Positions 1 to 13,544 of a stretch of DNA of 64,000 nt are shown here, one piece after another; within the stretch, counting starts at the first letter, position 1; the number at the start of each line of letters is the position of its first letter. Under the pieces are notes generated by a model. The model saw only the letters and a program-made list of their open reading frames with translations, did not search any database and was not told where the DNA came from. A program made the translations under genes and the position numbers. The DNA is from Linepithema humile (Eukaryota; Arthropoda; Insecta; Hymenoptera; Formicidae), in contig NC_090130.1 of the NCBI RefSeq assembly GCF_040581485.1, forward strand, positions 4,278,001 to 4,342,000. Reading direction: 5' to 3'.

Positions 1-39
1 TGATGAACGGTATATGTTTAAAAAGAAAATTAATATTAC

Positions 40-3000
40 TTGGGTATTGTTGTCTTAAAATTCTTTAGTACAAACTGAAACACTTGTTTATTCGTTATAT
101 GCCTTGCAATAATAAAATAAAAAATATGAATACGGTCATTTGGTTCATCAAAATGCGTTTTTGACAATGCTATTATATGCAAATACGTCGTGATGATATG
201 CATATTTTCAGAACAAGCCAAAAATTTGAATAATTTTTCAGGCAAGTGTTTCCATCTATCCAGTAATGTATACCAATCATTATCCTTTACTGTCATTACA
301 CCGTAACAGAATGTCCACTCCATTAATCCTGGCACAGGCCTATATTGTCGACAAAAGGTGAATTGCAGATTGCAAAGAATTAGCTTTGACAAATAAGAAT
401 TAATTTAACAAATAATTTGTCACATATTTTGTGAGAAAAATGTGACTTTAAAGAAGTCGCAATTTACAAAAAAAAGAAAATTACCAAATCATAGAATTAT
501 TTAAGCTTTCTCCTGCAGCCAAATATTGTTGCAATTTTTTGTGAGCCATTTTTTTACATTTGGCATCATTAAGAACACATATCCATCTCATAATTTCGTG
601 TCTTAAAATTATTCTAGAATCGTAAAAAGGATTGTCAGAATTGTTAGAATGATTGTTAGTAGGATCATTATATCCTATCTTTTTAATAACACTATTTAAT
701 GTTTGTCTTATTTTTTTCTAAAAATAAAAAAATACTTTTATTAGCTTATTGTGCATGGGTTTTATAAAGTAAACTTTTCTAAAATGGATATTAGTGTATA
801 GATGCGATTTTTATCTTGCAAAATATAAAACTAGAAATCTTCCGCTTTGAAAGTTTCTAACTCTAATATAAATAAGATTGGAAAAATACATGAGTGAATA
901 TTTTCACTTATATATAAATTTACATATTTTCTTAGAAATATGTTAAATTGATACTTGATAATCATTTATGTAATATTGATATTTGATTTATAGTGATCTA
1001 AAAACATTTTTGATCGAAAAAATCTAGCTATCTACCTTCATTTTTTTCGTTTGACTCAATGGAAAGGAATACGACAAATATTCAAAAGCTTTGAACATTG
1101 GGTACCATGCCACAAAATCTGTCTCTTGCGAAAGGTATTTCAAGACTTGTAAGAATATATTACCACGTACACGTTGATGTAACATAAGATTAAATACGTC
1201 ATCGACAATTTGAGCACGATTAAGAACATGTATTTCCGTATATTTTTTCGTGTTCAAAAATTTTACAATTTTCTTCCAATTTGTTAAATCATAATTGACG
1301 CGATAATATCCTGTAAATTAATAAATTTGATACATTTTTTAGATGTTTTTGGATGGATTCCTTAAGAAATATTTCTTAAAGAATATTTCTATGTATAGAA
1401 GAAATATTTCTTCTATAAATCTTTAAGAAAAATTTTGTGTATTTAAAAAACAGAAATGGTTTATCGGAAATTATTATACGTATTATAGAAAGAAACGTAA
1501 ATTGTAGACTATTTATCATGAAACTCTTTTACTTTTATAATAAAATGTTTAAATAATTGAAAGTTTAATTTTGAAGAATTAAGTTGCGTAAGAAATATCT
1601 TATATAAGCAAACTAATTTCGATAAAATAAAATGCAGTTTAAAGTTTAAACTTTTAGTCACAAGCGCGTACAGACATACACACACAAAATAGTTCAGAAT
1701 AATTTATAAATATTTTTTTGGATACTACTGTTTATATAATGTGAGAAATAACATAGTTTTTTGTAAGTAAATTATAAAAATGTATAATGTTATATACACA
1801 CACATTCCTAATAGAGCGTAAACACAAAAATATTATAAATTTATTAATCAATACTTACCGATTTGTTGTAAGTTGAGTATTAACCAACCATTTATATTAT
1901 AGGAATTAAAGTTTAAAGACACACGTTTCTTATCGTACGTATATACATTTAGCCACATGATATTCGTCGAAGTTATGTTGAACTTGGCACTATTTTGAAT
2001 TGTATAAGTCACAGGTATCATAAACTCTCGTTTGGTTAAAAGAGTTTGGTTATTTAGATTTTCAGGCATGAACGATACTTTCGTGTATCCAGTCTTATAA
2101 TTTCGATTTACGTCTAGCACAATTGAAATGTGATACCACATATAATTTTGTAATCTTTTTTTTAAATCAAATTTGCGTACGTAATTTGTCTTATTTAGAG
2201 TAGTTTGCATAGCAGTCCAAAAGTCGTCCGAATTTGCTGAGCCAAATTTACTGTAAAAATTCATATTATTTACCTTAAACATTGTATAATAGATTGCATC
2301 AAAAAATATGAAACTACTATTTAATTTATGTATGTGTACTAATTTATATGGAACACAAGCACTTGTTATTGACCAATTATTTATTGCATTTGATTTTGAA
2401 ATATTTAATAATGATATGATAATTACTACTTACTATGTGTTTAAATAAAGTTGAATACCTTGTAGAAAGACTTGTGCCTGTTTGGCAATTATTATATGTT
2501 TTAACATGCGAAAAAAAATCGATGCTGAAAACAGTGCATATTATATATTCATTAAATAAAGTGTTAAAAATATTGGCAGTTGGAAATTTAACGTTAGTAA
2601 TATTGCTAACATTGCTTTGGCTGTCTGAGTCACATGAAGTATGATTAAAGATTGCTCAATATTATATATTTATTACAGCATCTATATAAATTTAACACCA
2701 AACTGGTTGTAGAGGAAAAGTGAACCAAGTCATTTTTTAAATCCATGTATAAATTAGAAAAAATTGAACAGCTTTTATTAATTTAAAAGAAAATTAAGAA
2801 TTTTTTTTGTAATTACCTAAACAATTATATAATTTTTGTTGTGATGATTTAAAAGTGAGTGCAAATATTTAAGTTAAAATTAAAAAAAACTATAGCATCT
2901 ATGAAAAACAGTGTACATGTTGCAAGCAATTAGAATAATTTTAATTTTAGAACTAATTTTTTAACAATTAACAAAAATGGACTCGATTTACTTTTCTCTC

Positions 3001-6000
3001 TTCTGAACCCCTCATATATTAAAATATTTATTATTAATTTAAATTATTTTGCTTCTTTGGTGTATAATTAATAAATAGATCAATTCTAGATAAATTTATT
3101 TATCGTTAACTTTTGATTACGTACTAGAATTTATAGAAAATCGTTTAATTATGTTTACTTGATTTTACCTTTGAGATAATAGGGAAAAAAAGAAAGCGAA
3201 TTAATGTCGGAGGGGCTATTGATTTCTGATATAAAAGGTGGAAGCGTCATAATATATGGATCCAAATTAAGCAAGTCACGATTTTGAACTACGAATAAAT
3301 CCATTATATGATAATGTGGAAAAAGCTAGAAAAGAAAATTTTTTTGTAATTATATAAACAATCATATAATTTTTGTTGTAATCATATATACGTTTAATAA
3401 ACATTTGCATTAATCACATGCAATAGCGCTGTCACGAGAGAAGCTTTGCTCCATAAAAAAATACAATAAAATATCTCTTTTTTAATATAATGTATAATAT
3501 AATTATTCAAAGTTTGACATTCTTAAAACCATTTTAACGAAATTCTTACAAGATTCTTTTGCATTTTTTAAATTAAAACTTATTTTGTGACTGTTTATCT
3601 TTATACCTAAAAATTTATAAAAATTGTAAAAAGTCCATAATCATTATTTTAGTTCTGACAAAAAAATTTATTAAAATAATATCAATGTTTTTATTTTTCA
3701 ATTGCATATATTAATTAATGCTAAAAATGAACCAACCTCATTGATAGCATCTATGCCATAGAACATTTCTAAACCTTTATTCACCCATTCGTCGGACCAC
3801 CAAGATGGGCTGACCAGATTACTAAACCATTGACTTGCTACTTGTCGTGCCACTAAGTATGCCACCTCTCTGTCGCGACCAGGGGAGTCTAATGTATTAT
3901 TATAGATAACATCTGCTTCACTAAAATTATTTTATAAATAATGCGGTTATATACTTTGTTTATATAAAAATATTAAATATTACATTATTTATTATGGAAG
4001 TTTAGTATACTGTATTTTTGCATTGTATATAAACAAAATTATTATATATTACTTGTAACAAATGAGACCCGAATTCTGTATGTTATCTAGGATGCCCGGG
4101 ATTACAATATGACTTATATTTTGTAATACTTCTTTGATCTTCAATCTGTGTTGCATGTATTGTTTGACTTTTTCAATAATCATTATTGTAAAAGTTAGAT
4201 CTTTTGTTTTTGTTTGTCTATACTGCACTACAGATTTATTAGAACGTTCAGCAAAGTTGGTAAAACTTTCTGCGGTCAGTATAAGTCCAATGCGATGAGG
4301 AGATGTTGGTGGAGTAACGTGGAAAATTGTCCATTTCCAGTTAACAATGACCTGAGTTCTTTTTTTCAACATATTTGACCAAACTGTATACTCAGAAAAG
4401 TGAGTTACAATTAATGTAAACGTTGCCTTCATCGCAGGTTCATCCCAGCATGGGAACACTTGTCGCGCCCCGATCCTTTGGAAATTTGTTACAGTCGCTA
4501 TCCTATCATGTTTTAATGCAATTAAAATAACAATAAATATATCAATCGTTATTAAGTATGAAAGCCGTCATAGATATATTTTTTAGACTGGGGGAATATA
4601 TTAATCTTATAATGTATTGATTTTATGTTAAATTTGAGAATAGGCAGATGAATATTTTTACATTACTATAGTATTACTATATTTCTACTATGATTTTTTG
4701 TTATAGCATTATATTTTTTATCAAAAGACATTTGTAATATGTAATATGTACATAATTCAATAAGATTTTTGGCTTCAAAAAATTTAAATTCAAGTATAAT
4801 AAAACAATGTTTTTTTTAGTTCTAAAATTTGCAATTAAATTTTTCATATCTTTACTTTTTAATTTTAAAGTTTATTTGTTTCTAAAACAGAATCCGTTTT
4901 TCTTGATTAATATGGTAATATCTTTAATTATTATAAATATATATATATATTTTGATAAACAATGACATATTGAACTATTTTTTTCATATTTGGTATAATT
5001 AAATACAAATGATGTAAGTTTTATATGTGATTTTAAGCCTTTTTATGATAATAGTGGCAGTAGAAATGATTTCTAAGAAATAATAATGAAAAGTGTTTAT
5101 AGATACGTTTCAATATTTACTCACTCTGTTTTGTTTTCCGTATTTTCAAAAAAAGTTCTATAGAAGACACGTTTGTTGTGAATTGTAAAACCGTCGAATA
5201 TTATCTTTACAGTGTAAATCCCAGGTCCTAGCTGATCGAGAAAATGAAAAACGATTGTGTCTTCTGTAATGTTCTGCGTAGCACTTGGGAGATGAGTCGC
5301 TACGAAGTAATTATCAAACTCCGCCGTAAATATGGACACTGTAGTTTGTAGGTGAATAGTTATATTCCATGTTGAATAAAGAATAAAAATTGTGATATAG
5401 CAGGTACCGGTGTAATGAAAATTATTTTTTACATCTTCGAAATATGGATATGGTATTAAGTGGACATTATAGTGCAATGGTACTACGCTGTTCGGCAAAC
5501 GGTAATTAATTTCGTCGCCGCTATTATTCCCCGAAATTTCACTGGTGAAAAAAAGTGTTGCGATGATAAACATTACACCACCGTATAGTAACATTTTTAA
5601 GCATGCTGATCCAATTTTCGTTTTTAGTATCTGTAAGAATGTTTTTTTGCTGAAGAATACAAATAAAATGGAGTAAAATATAATATAAAAATTATAATCT
5701 AGAATATAAAGATTCCAGTAAGTTATAATGAGCAAGCAGAAAATTTTTTGTTACGATATGTAAAATAATAACGAATAAACTGTTTTGATAGATTTCGAAA
5801 AAAACAGTTTGGATGAAAAATAACGTGCGTTTATTTCACCGAATAAGCTTTGAAGTGTGATATTAAAAACATAACACTTGAATGTCTTCTTTTTGACAAT
5901 AGAAAAAGTAATGTATTATTATTATTTAAATTTTAACCGATCCTGAGGGACGAACGTTCATGATGTATATAATTTTTATTTAGCACAAGCTTTTTTTTTT

Positions 6001-6483
6001 TAAATTTTCAAAGTCATTAATAATTTTTTGAACAGACTACATATTTTAACAGTTTAAAATATTGTAATAGGCAGTACAAATCTCTACTATCTTTTTGTTT
6101 CACTTTATATTTCTAAATTTGAAAACATTTTAACACGATATATTAGTTTAACACACACTTGAAATAGTTTTCATATTAAATAAGTAAAGAAATCCGTAAT
6201 TTTATTGAAAAGAACAATAGTATGATAACCCGATAATTTTGAAGATAATGAACTTTGAGAAATATTTAGCAGTCCGTTATTTTGATATTTTGAATCGATT
6301 AAATATTAATTTTACAAATTTTTTTGTATTTTTAAAGAAAAATATACAAATATTCTGTAATTTTACATTGAAATTATGTGCTTCTTGGAATTGAAATTAT
6401 TTATAATAATTAATTGTAATTAATGGAATGTTGTCTCACCAATTGTCAGTGTAAGAAATATTATGTATCTATGATCTTACCAT
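40..6483 (-). CDS. M1 aminopeptidase N-like pseudoenzyme, copy 1 (3' end off window)
   Basis: This is an M1-family protein of the aminopeptidase N type. Exons in order are 6481-6483 (ATG only), 5125-5630, 4053-4502, 3737-3920, 3169-3325, 2434-2524, 1859-2250, 1036-1310, 485-717 and 40-339; two more exons, seen in the other copies, lie left of the window. A hydrophobic signal or anchor segment follows the start, then the family block YRLPN..PLHY and the block ARQVFPCWDEPAMKATF. The HEXXH position reads RQVAS, the third zinc ligand in NEG is lysine (VNKGL), and GAMEN is replaced by DNIQN followed by S instead of W. With no zinc ligands it cannot be a normal aminopeptidase. The frame is open across every exon, so it is not an ordinary decayed pseudogene. 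It is the most diverged copy, including an extra codon in exon 5 and a shorter exon 8. Function is unknown. Confidence 0.85.
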
Positions 6484-6980
6484 TTCGAAGTATCACTACA
6501 GACTAACGATAACGTTTCAGATCGACACCGTTATAAACACGTATCAAATAAATAATTTTTAAAATCGTATGTAACAGATATTCAGTTAGTCAAGAAAGAT
6601 AATCAAATAGGAATATATGGTTAAATAGGCTTGTGGTATTTTTACATTTAAAGCAATTGTTTTTATCAAGAATACAAACTGCCAAACAATTGTGTTTTTT
6701 ATATTTTATTCATTTTCGGCGTCACATTTTTTTTCTAATTATCATGATTTACAGAACACTGTATAAAATCTTTTTATTTATCAATACAATTGCTATGTAT
6801 CCTATTTTGACAATCATTTCGACGGATCATATTTCCGACTATATTACTAATTTCATATCAGATTTAATGTGTTAACGTAATAAGCTGGAAATTTTAATTA
6901 CAAAAAATATTTTTATAAGAGTAATAATATAAAGCAATGCAATTGAACTTATGGCACATTTATGCGTTACAATTATTTTA
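6484..6980. other. Spacer and 5' region of copy 1
   Basis: This holds the 5' untranslated part of copy 1 exon 1 (a block at 6484-6550 alignable in all five units) and the 3' flank of copy 2 with its AATAAA overlapping the stop region. A plus-strand frame at 6633-6875 recurs in other spacers but does not look coding. I see no other gene. Confidence 0.6.
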
Positions 6981-9900
6981 TTAATTGTTCGACCATTTGA
7001 TAAGATTGGCTTCCACCAATTTGCGTTTCAATTGATATATACGTATGATGCGCTTAAATACCTTATCAAGAACAACTGAAGGAGAAAATAAATTATGTAA
7101 ATCGTTTTTTACGAAGACGTTTAGCTAAAACATATTAATTTTACATTTATCATTATTTAGCTTTTTTGCAAATATTAGATAAGAATTTGTTGAAAATAAT
7201 TTGTAATTACAAGCTTAATAAAGTGAAGATATACTGTGCGACATAATACATATATAAATAAATAAATAAGATTACTACTGCGAGATTAATTAGTGAATAT
7301 TAGTGATTTTTAAATTCATTAAACTTACCTGCATAAGTTGACTCACGTTATATAGATGGTTAATAACAAAAATTAATGCTGCAGTAGTACCGACTTCTCT
7401 ACAATAACAAAATAGCAAATTTATAATTAACGAAAATTTATACCGTAGAATGGTACTTTTTTGAAAAGAAAAATATCATTACTTGGGTATTATTTTTTCA
7501 AAATTCTTTTCTATATAGTCCAATACTGCATTATCATTTACACGTTTGGCAACAATAAAGTAAAAACTATGAATGCGGTCCTTGGCTGTAAAATATGTTT
7601 CTGACATTAGCATATCCAAATATTGCTTGGTGATAGTAGAATTTTCGGTGCAAGCCAAAAATTCTAACAGTTTAGTGTTAGATGTGTATTGCCATATATT
7701 CAGTATCTCATGCCACATATCATTTCCTGCTATCATTATGCCATTACAAATTGTCCATCTTTTTAATCTTGGCACAGACCTATTTTATGGAGTAAATGTG
7801 AAATATATGTTAGAAAGATTTAGCTTATATTAGCGTGCATCTTAAATAATTTATCATATTTTGCACGAGATAAAAGAAAAATATTGTTTTAAAAATATCT
7901 TGATACATTACCTAGATACATTAGACCAAGACTGCTTTGAAAGATTTATTTTAATAATGTGATTCAGCAATATTTTGTAGACCTTTTCTTTACATTTGGT
8001 GACATTGAGAACACATGCCCATCTTCGAATTTCGTGTCTTAAAATTATATTAGAATTATAAAAAGAATTGTTAGAAAGATCTTTCTGGAGAGGATCATCG
8101 TATCCTATCATTTCAATAACACTATTCAACGTTTTTCTCATGTCTTCCTAAAAATAATATAAAAATATTACATATTAGTTAATGCATATAGTTTATTTAG
8201 GTTTTATAAAGTGAGCTTTTTTTATATAAAATTGATAATGCATCTCTAATATAAATGAAATGTGTATCATATGCATGTCATCTGATAATTATATATAAAA
8301 TATCAAAGTTTTATAGGAATAATTTAATAAAAATGTTGATGGAAAGAGTCTAAAACCATCTACCTTAATATTTTCCATTTCTGGAAATGGAAAAGCATAC
8401 GACAAGTATTCAAAAGCTTTGAACATAGGATACCATGCCACAAAATTTGTTTCTTGCGAGAGGTAGTTCAAGAGTTTCGAAAACAAAGTAGCAGCATAAT
8501 CATGTATTTCAGCGCACGTCAAAAAGAGGCATAATTTTGAGGTTTGCACAAAATGAAACATGTCATCGATGAGTTGAGCGCGATTGAGAACATGAATTTT
8601 CGTATAATCCTTTGTGTTCAAGTATTCTACAATTCTCTGCCAATTTGTTACATCATAATTGACGCGGTAATATCCTGTAGAATAATAAATTTTATACATT
8701 TTTGGATGTTTTTGAATGGATTCACCAAGAAATATTTTTTAATTTTTGCATTTTTTAAACTCTGCACAATCAAAAAACAAAAATGATTTATCGGAAATTG
8801 TGCGTATTATAGAGGAGAATGCGATTTGTAGATAATTTATTAGAATTATTTTACATTTGTAATAAAATTTTTAATTAATTGAGAGCTTAATGCATAACTG
8901 TATAAGAAATTTGATATATACGTAAATTATTTTACATAAATGATGATCAAATTATGTGAAGAATAAAATATAGTTTGCATTTTTAGCTACAAATGGAATA
9001 CGCACATACACACAAGTATAGAATACTTCATATAACATTTTATTGCATACTATTGTTTGTATAATGTATGAAATGTCTTTGTTTTTTAGAAATAAATTGT
9101 AGAAATATAACATAATGTTGTATACAAGTTTTAATTCAGAGTAAAGACAAAAATATTATAAATTTATTAATAACATACCGATTTGTTGTAAATTGAGTAT
9201 TAACCAACCATCTGTATCATTCGAATGAAAGGTTAAAGGCAAAGATGATTGGTACTCGTTTTCGTACATGTTCACCCACATGATGTTCGTGGGCGAAGTT
9301 ATGTCAAAGTTGATATTATTTTGAGTTGTGTAAGTCACAGGTATCCTAATGTTTTCTATATCGATGTGAAAATCGCAGTTTAATATGTCATATTTGATTG
9401 ATACGGTTGTATTTCCAGTATCATAATCTCGGTTCACCTCCACCGTAATACAAGTGTAGTGCCACATACATTTAAGTAAGTTTTCTCTAAAATTGAATTT
9501 GTGTGCATGATGTGTTTTTTTCAGGGCAGTTTGCATAGCATTCCAGAAATCGTCAGAAGTTGCCGAGCTAAATTTACTAAATTTGTAAAATTCAATATTA
9601 TTCATAATAAATACGGTATAATGGATTGCATCGAAAAATATATAAAACACTATTATTTAATTTATATAATATATATAGTATACAATATTATATTTTCTAC
9701 GGATAAAGTTATTAGTAATTAATTAACCCCTATATTTACCACATTTAATTCTGCAGCATTTAATAATGATACAACAGTTACTACTTACTGCGTGTTGAAA
9801 TAGATGTGAACACCGTCTTCAAATACCTGCTCGGTAATCACAAGTTGCAACGTGCGTAAAAAAGCAGATGCTGAAAACAGTATGCATCAGCTAATAAGCA

Positions 9901-12900
9901 AAATGTTAGCAATGTTAACAAATGTTAGTAGTTTGTTCGACTACTGATATTATTAATTTTTGTTATTTTGTTTTGTTATTTATTTTTGTTTATATAAAGT
10001 ATGATTAAACATATACTTATTACATTGTTTATATAAATACTTAAACACAATATATAAATACTTACACACAAAACTGGTCACGTACTATTATTAATTTTTT
10101 ACTTCAATTATTTTCTTTTAATGCAAAATTAATAAATAGAGTTTTAAATAAATTTATTTATCGTTAACGTTTGATTATGTTATGAAATTTATGGAAAATC
10201 GTTTTGTTATATTTACCTTTGAGATAATAGGGAAAAAGCGAAAGCGAATTAATATCAGTGGGACTATTGATTTTTGACATAAAAGGTTTTTTCCTCATAT
10301 GTAAGTCCAAATTGAGCAAGTCACGATTTTGGACTATAAATAAATCCATTATTTGATGATCCGGAAAAAGCTAGAAAAGAAAATTTTTGTGTAAATATAT
10401 AAGTATTTAAGAAACATTTGCATTTGTCACATGAAATGGCGCTATCACTTGCGAGAGAAGCGTTTCTTCGATCATTTATAATAAAATTATAATAAAAACT
10501 TTTTTTTAAGGTAATGTGCACTTGTTTAAAGTTAAACATTAACTATTGTCGAATTTTTCCAAAATTTTTTCGCAATTTTTAAATTTAAACGTTTTATGAT
10601 TTTTTATCTTTATTCTTGAAATTTTATGAAAATTGTAAAAAGTCCATGTTTATTTCGGTTCTAAGAAAAATGTTTATAAAAATGATACCAATGCTTTCAT
10701 TTCTTAATTACGTATGAAAACAACCTTATCGATAGCATCCATGCCAAGGAACATAGTTAAACCTTCATTTAACCACTCGTCGGACCACCAAGATGGGCTG
10801 ACCAGATTACTAAACCACTGACTTGCTACTTGTCGTGCCACTAAGTATGCCACCTCTCTGTCGAGACCAGCGGTTTCTAATGTATTACTGTAGATAACAT
10901 CTGCTTCACTAAAATTATTATGTAAATATAGCGGTTATATGCTTTTGTTTTCAAAAATCTTAAATGTTATCTCATTTATTTCACGAAAGATCACGACTTT
11001 CAAAATATCAACTATCTCTAGTAGTCGCTTAGCGAACGGAATGAACAAAATTCCGTGTACTATAATTTTTATATAATGATTTCTATAATGAAAATTATTA
11101 TATATTACTTGTAACAAACGAGTCCCCAATTCTGAATGCTATTGTCTATGAGACCCGGAATTATTGCATAATCCATCTTTGGAATCATTTCTATGATCTT
11201 CCATTTCGATTTTAAGTATGTTGTGACATTTTTGATAATCATTTTTGCAAATGTTAGATCTTTTTCTATTGTTTTTTTATTACGTCTATAATGTACTGTA
11301 ACATTGTTGATGATATTGTCCCTGAAACTATTTTCGGTGAATAAAATTCCAATGCGATACGGGGATATTGGTAAAGTAGTGTGGAAGTGGTCTATCGTCC
11401 ATTCAAAATCTTCTTCTTCTTCTTCTGTCAATTCTATCGGCATATTTGAACAACTCATATACCCAGGATAATAAGTTACAGAAATCATAAATGTTGCTTT
11501 CATTGCTGGTTCATCCCAGCACGGGAACACTTGTCGCGCCCCAATCCTTTGGAAATTTGTCAGAGTCATCAACCTGTCATATTTTGAAACATTTAAAGTG
11601 ACGAATATATGAACTATTTTTGTATGAAAGAAGCCAGTTTTTTGTGCGCTGGAAAATATACTAATCTTGTGGTTTATTAATCTTATGTGACAAATTAAAA
11701 AAAAAGAAAAAGTAATAATTTACAACCTACATTACAATATTATTCCTAGTTTTTACTATAAAACATTTATCATTTTTTGCATCAAAAATTCTTAATCTTA
11801 CTTATGATATGCTTAAGTTTTCTAGATTTAAAGTTAACTTTTTTAATGAGAAAAGCAGGTATCTTTAAATTGCTATATCAGTATATTTAATTATAATAAA
11901 GGAACGTGTAATTATTCGTGTATATTTAGATATAAAATAAATTTTTGCATGCTGTTGGTAAACTATAAATAAGTTAAGTCTGTGTAAGTTTTATGTTTTA
12001 TAAAGCTTTCTTGTGATCATGATGATAATAGTGGAAATAATTTTTAAGAAATAATGAAAAGTTATTTATATAATAATTATGTGCGTTTTAACGTTTACTC
12101 ACTCTGTAAAATTTTTTCTGTTTTTGTAACGAGTTCTAAAGAAGACCTGGTTGTTATCATTTGCAATTCCAGAAAAGTTTATTGTCAGAATATAAATCCC
12201 AGGTGACATCTCATGGAAGAAATAAAGAACCATTGTGCTTTTTGCAGCGTCGTACGAAAAAACCGCATGCAAATAAGTTGCAATGAAGTAATCATCTATT
12301 ACTGCTGTCTGTAGTTCTATTATATTATCGAGATGAAAGGTTGCGTTCCATGTTGAATAAAGAATGAAGAGAGTGATGCTGCAGGAACCATTGTATGAAA
12401 AAGTTTTCTCCGTATATTCGATAATTGGCATCAATTTGATTGTATAGTGCAATGGTATTATGTGATTTGGTAAACGGTAATCAATTTCATCATCCTTGGT
12501 CTCCCATCCCGGAATTTCACCGGGAAAAAAAAGTGTTGCAACGATAAACATTAGACCACCATTTATTAACATTTTGGCGAATGCCGATCCAATTTTCGTT
12601 TCTGATATCTGTAAAAATGTTTCTTTGCTGAAGGATACAAGCAAAATACAACGAAATAAAAATTATAACGTGAAATAGAAAGATTTCAGAAAATTATAAT
12701 AGAATGGATAAGCAGAGAATTTGTTACGAAATGTAAAAGAGAAAGAATAAACCGTTTCGATAGTTTTAAGAAAATAAATTTACATAAAAAGTAACATACG
12801 TCTATTGCGTTATACACGGAGAAAATTTTGTATCAAAAATTACTATGTACGGCAGTAACCGCGGACCATGAAGTCGCAGACCCAAAATTTTTACTATGTT

Positions 12901-13043
12901 TTACATGTGAAAAACTTTTTATAATTTCTTCATGGTCCGCAGCTACTACCGTACATAGTAATTATTGATATAAAATTTTCTCCGTGTAGATTTACGTATT
13001 CATGAACTGCTCGATTTAGAAATATATCTTATGATCTTACCAT
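6981..13043 (-). CDS. M1 aminopeptidase N-like pseudoenzyme, copy 2 (complete)
   Basis: Twelve exons: 13041-13043 (ATG), 12103-12608, 11109-11573, 10725-10908, 10217-10370, 9789-9870, 9179-9576, 8364-8674, 7912-8147, 7483-7779, 7329-7398 and 6981-7061. They total 2787 nt and code for 928 residues, normal for the family. An N-terminal hydrophobic segment (about residues 14-32) predicts entry to the secretory path. The M1 N-terminal domain, the FPCWDEP block (about 186-192) and an ERAP1-like C-terminal helical domain (exons 8-12) are recognisable. Residues 350-354 read RQVAS where active enzymes have HEXXH. The third-ligand glutamate is kept at 373, exactly 18 residues on, as in HEXXH-x18-E. 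GAMEN is NSIQN. No C-terminal GPI-type hydrophobic tail is seen; the protein ends KWSNN with AATAAA just past the stop. Binding, scaffold or decoy roles are possible but not shown. Confidence 0.88.
12815..12986. mobile_element. MITE, TA-flanked, long terminal inverted repeats (upstream of copy 2)
   Basis: A 172-bp element starts CACGGAGAAAATTTT and ends with the complement AAAATTTTCTCCGTG. The arms pair over about 60 bp, including the inner GCGGACCATGAAG, with a short AT-rich centre and no coding capacity. A TA dinucleotide flanks each side. The corresponding sites near copies 4 and 5 read ...ctaTAgat..., a clean empty site with one TA, so TA was duplicated on insertion. This fits a Tc1/mariner-type non-autonomous element. 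It lies just upstream of the copy 2 first intron, inside the transcribed region between exon 1 and exon 2. Confidence 0.9.
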
Positions 13044-13150
13044 TTTGAAGTATCACTACAGACTAACGACAACGATTCAGATCGACACCGTCATAAACAC
13101 GTATCAAATAAACAATTTCTAAAGTCATATGTAACAGATATTCAGTTACT
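13044..13150 (-). promoter_or_regulatory. Conserved 5' UTR/promoter block of the array genes (copy 2 example)
   Basis: The roughly 60-100 bp just 5' of the ATG exon are strongly conserved in all five units, with equivalents starting at 6484, 19724, 26152 and 32593. They contain the strings GTCTGTAGTGATACTTC and, further upstream, TTTATTTGATA. They must hold the 5' UTR and probably the core promoter. I cannot place the start site; no standard TATAAA is evident. Confidence 0.5.
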
Positions 13151-13544
13151 CAAGAAAGATAATCAAGTAGGAATAGATGGTTAAATAAGCTCGTAGTATT
13201 TTTCCATTTAAAGCGATTTTTCTGATCAAAAATACAAACTGCCAAACAATTATGTTTTATATATTTTATTCATTTTTGGCGTGTCATTTTTTTTTTAATT
13301 GTCATGATTTACAGAACACTGTATAAAATCTTTTTATTTGTCAATACAATTGCTATGTATCCTATTTTGACAATCATTTCGACGGATCATATTTCCGACT
13401 ATATTACAAATTTCATATCAGATTTAATGTGTTAACCTAATAAACTGGAAATTTTAATTACAAAAATATTTATATAAGAGTAATAATATAAAGCAATGCA
13501 ATAGAACTTGTGGCAAATTTATGCGTTACAATTATCTTATTTTA

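Noticed and set aside
6633..6875. A plus-strand frame (about 60-80 residues, containing TLYKIFLF and AMYPILTI) recurs in the spacers at 13250-13435, 19937-20119 and 26365-26547.
   Set aside because: Conservation follows from the segmental duplication. Differences between units are mostly amino-acid changing, the N-terminal part is not kept, and no splice or promoter signal was seen.
7573..7833. A plus-strand frame of 86 residues, repeated at 14180, 20824 and 27251.
   Set aside because: It is the exact antisense of exon 10 of the M1-like genes and merely mirrors its conservation.
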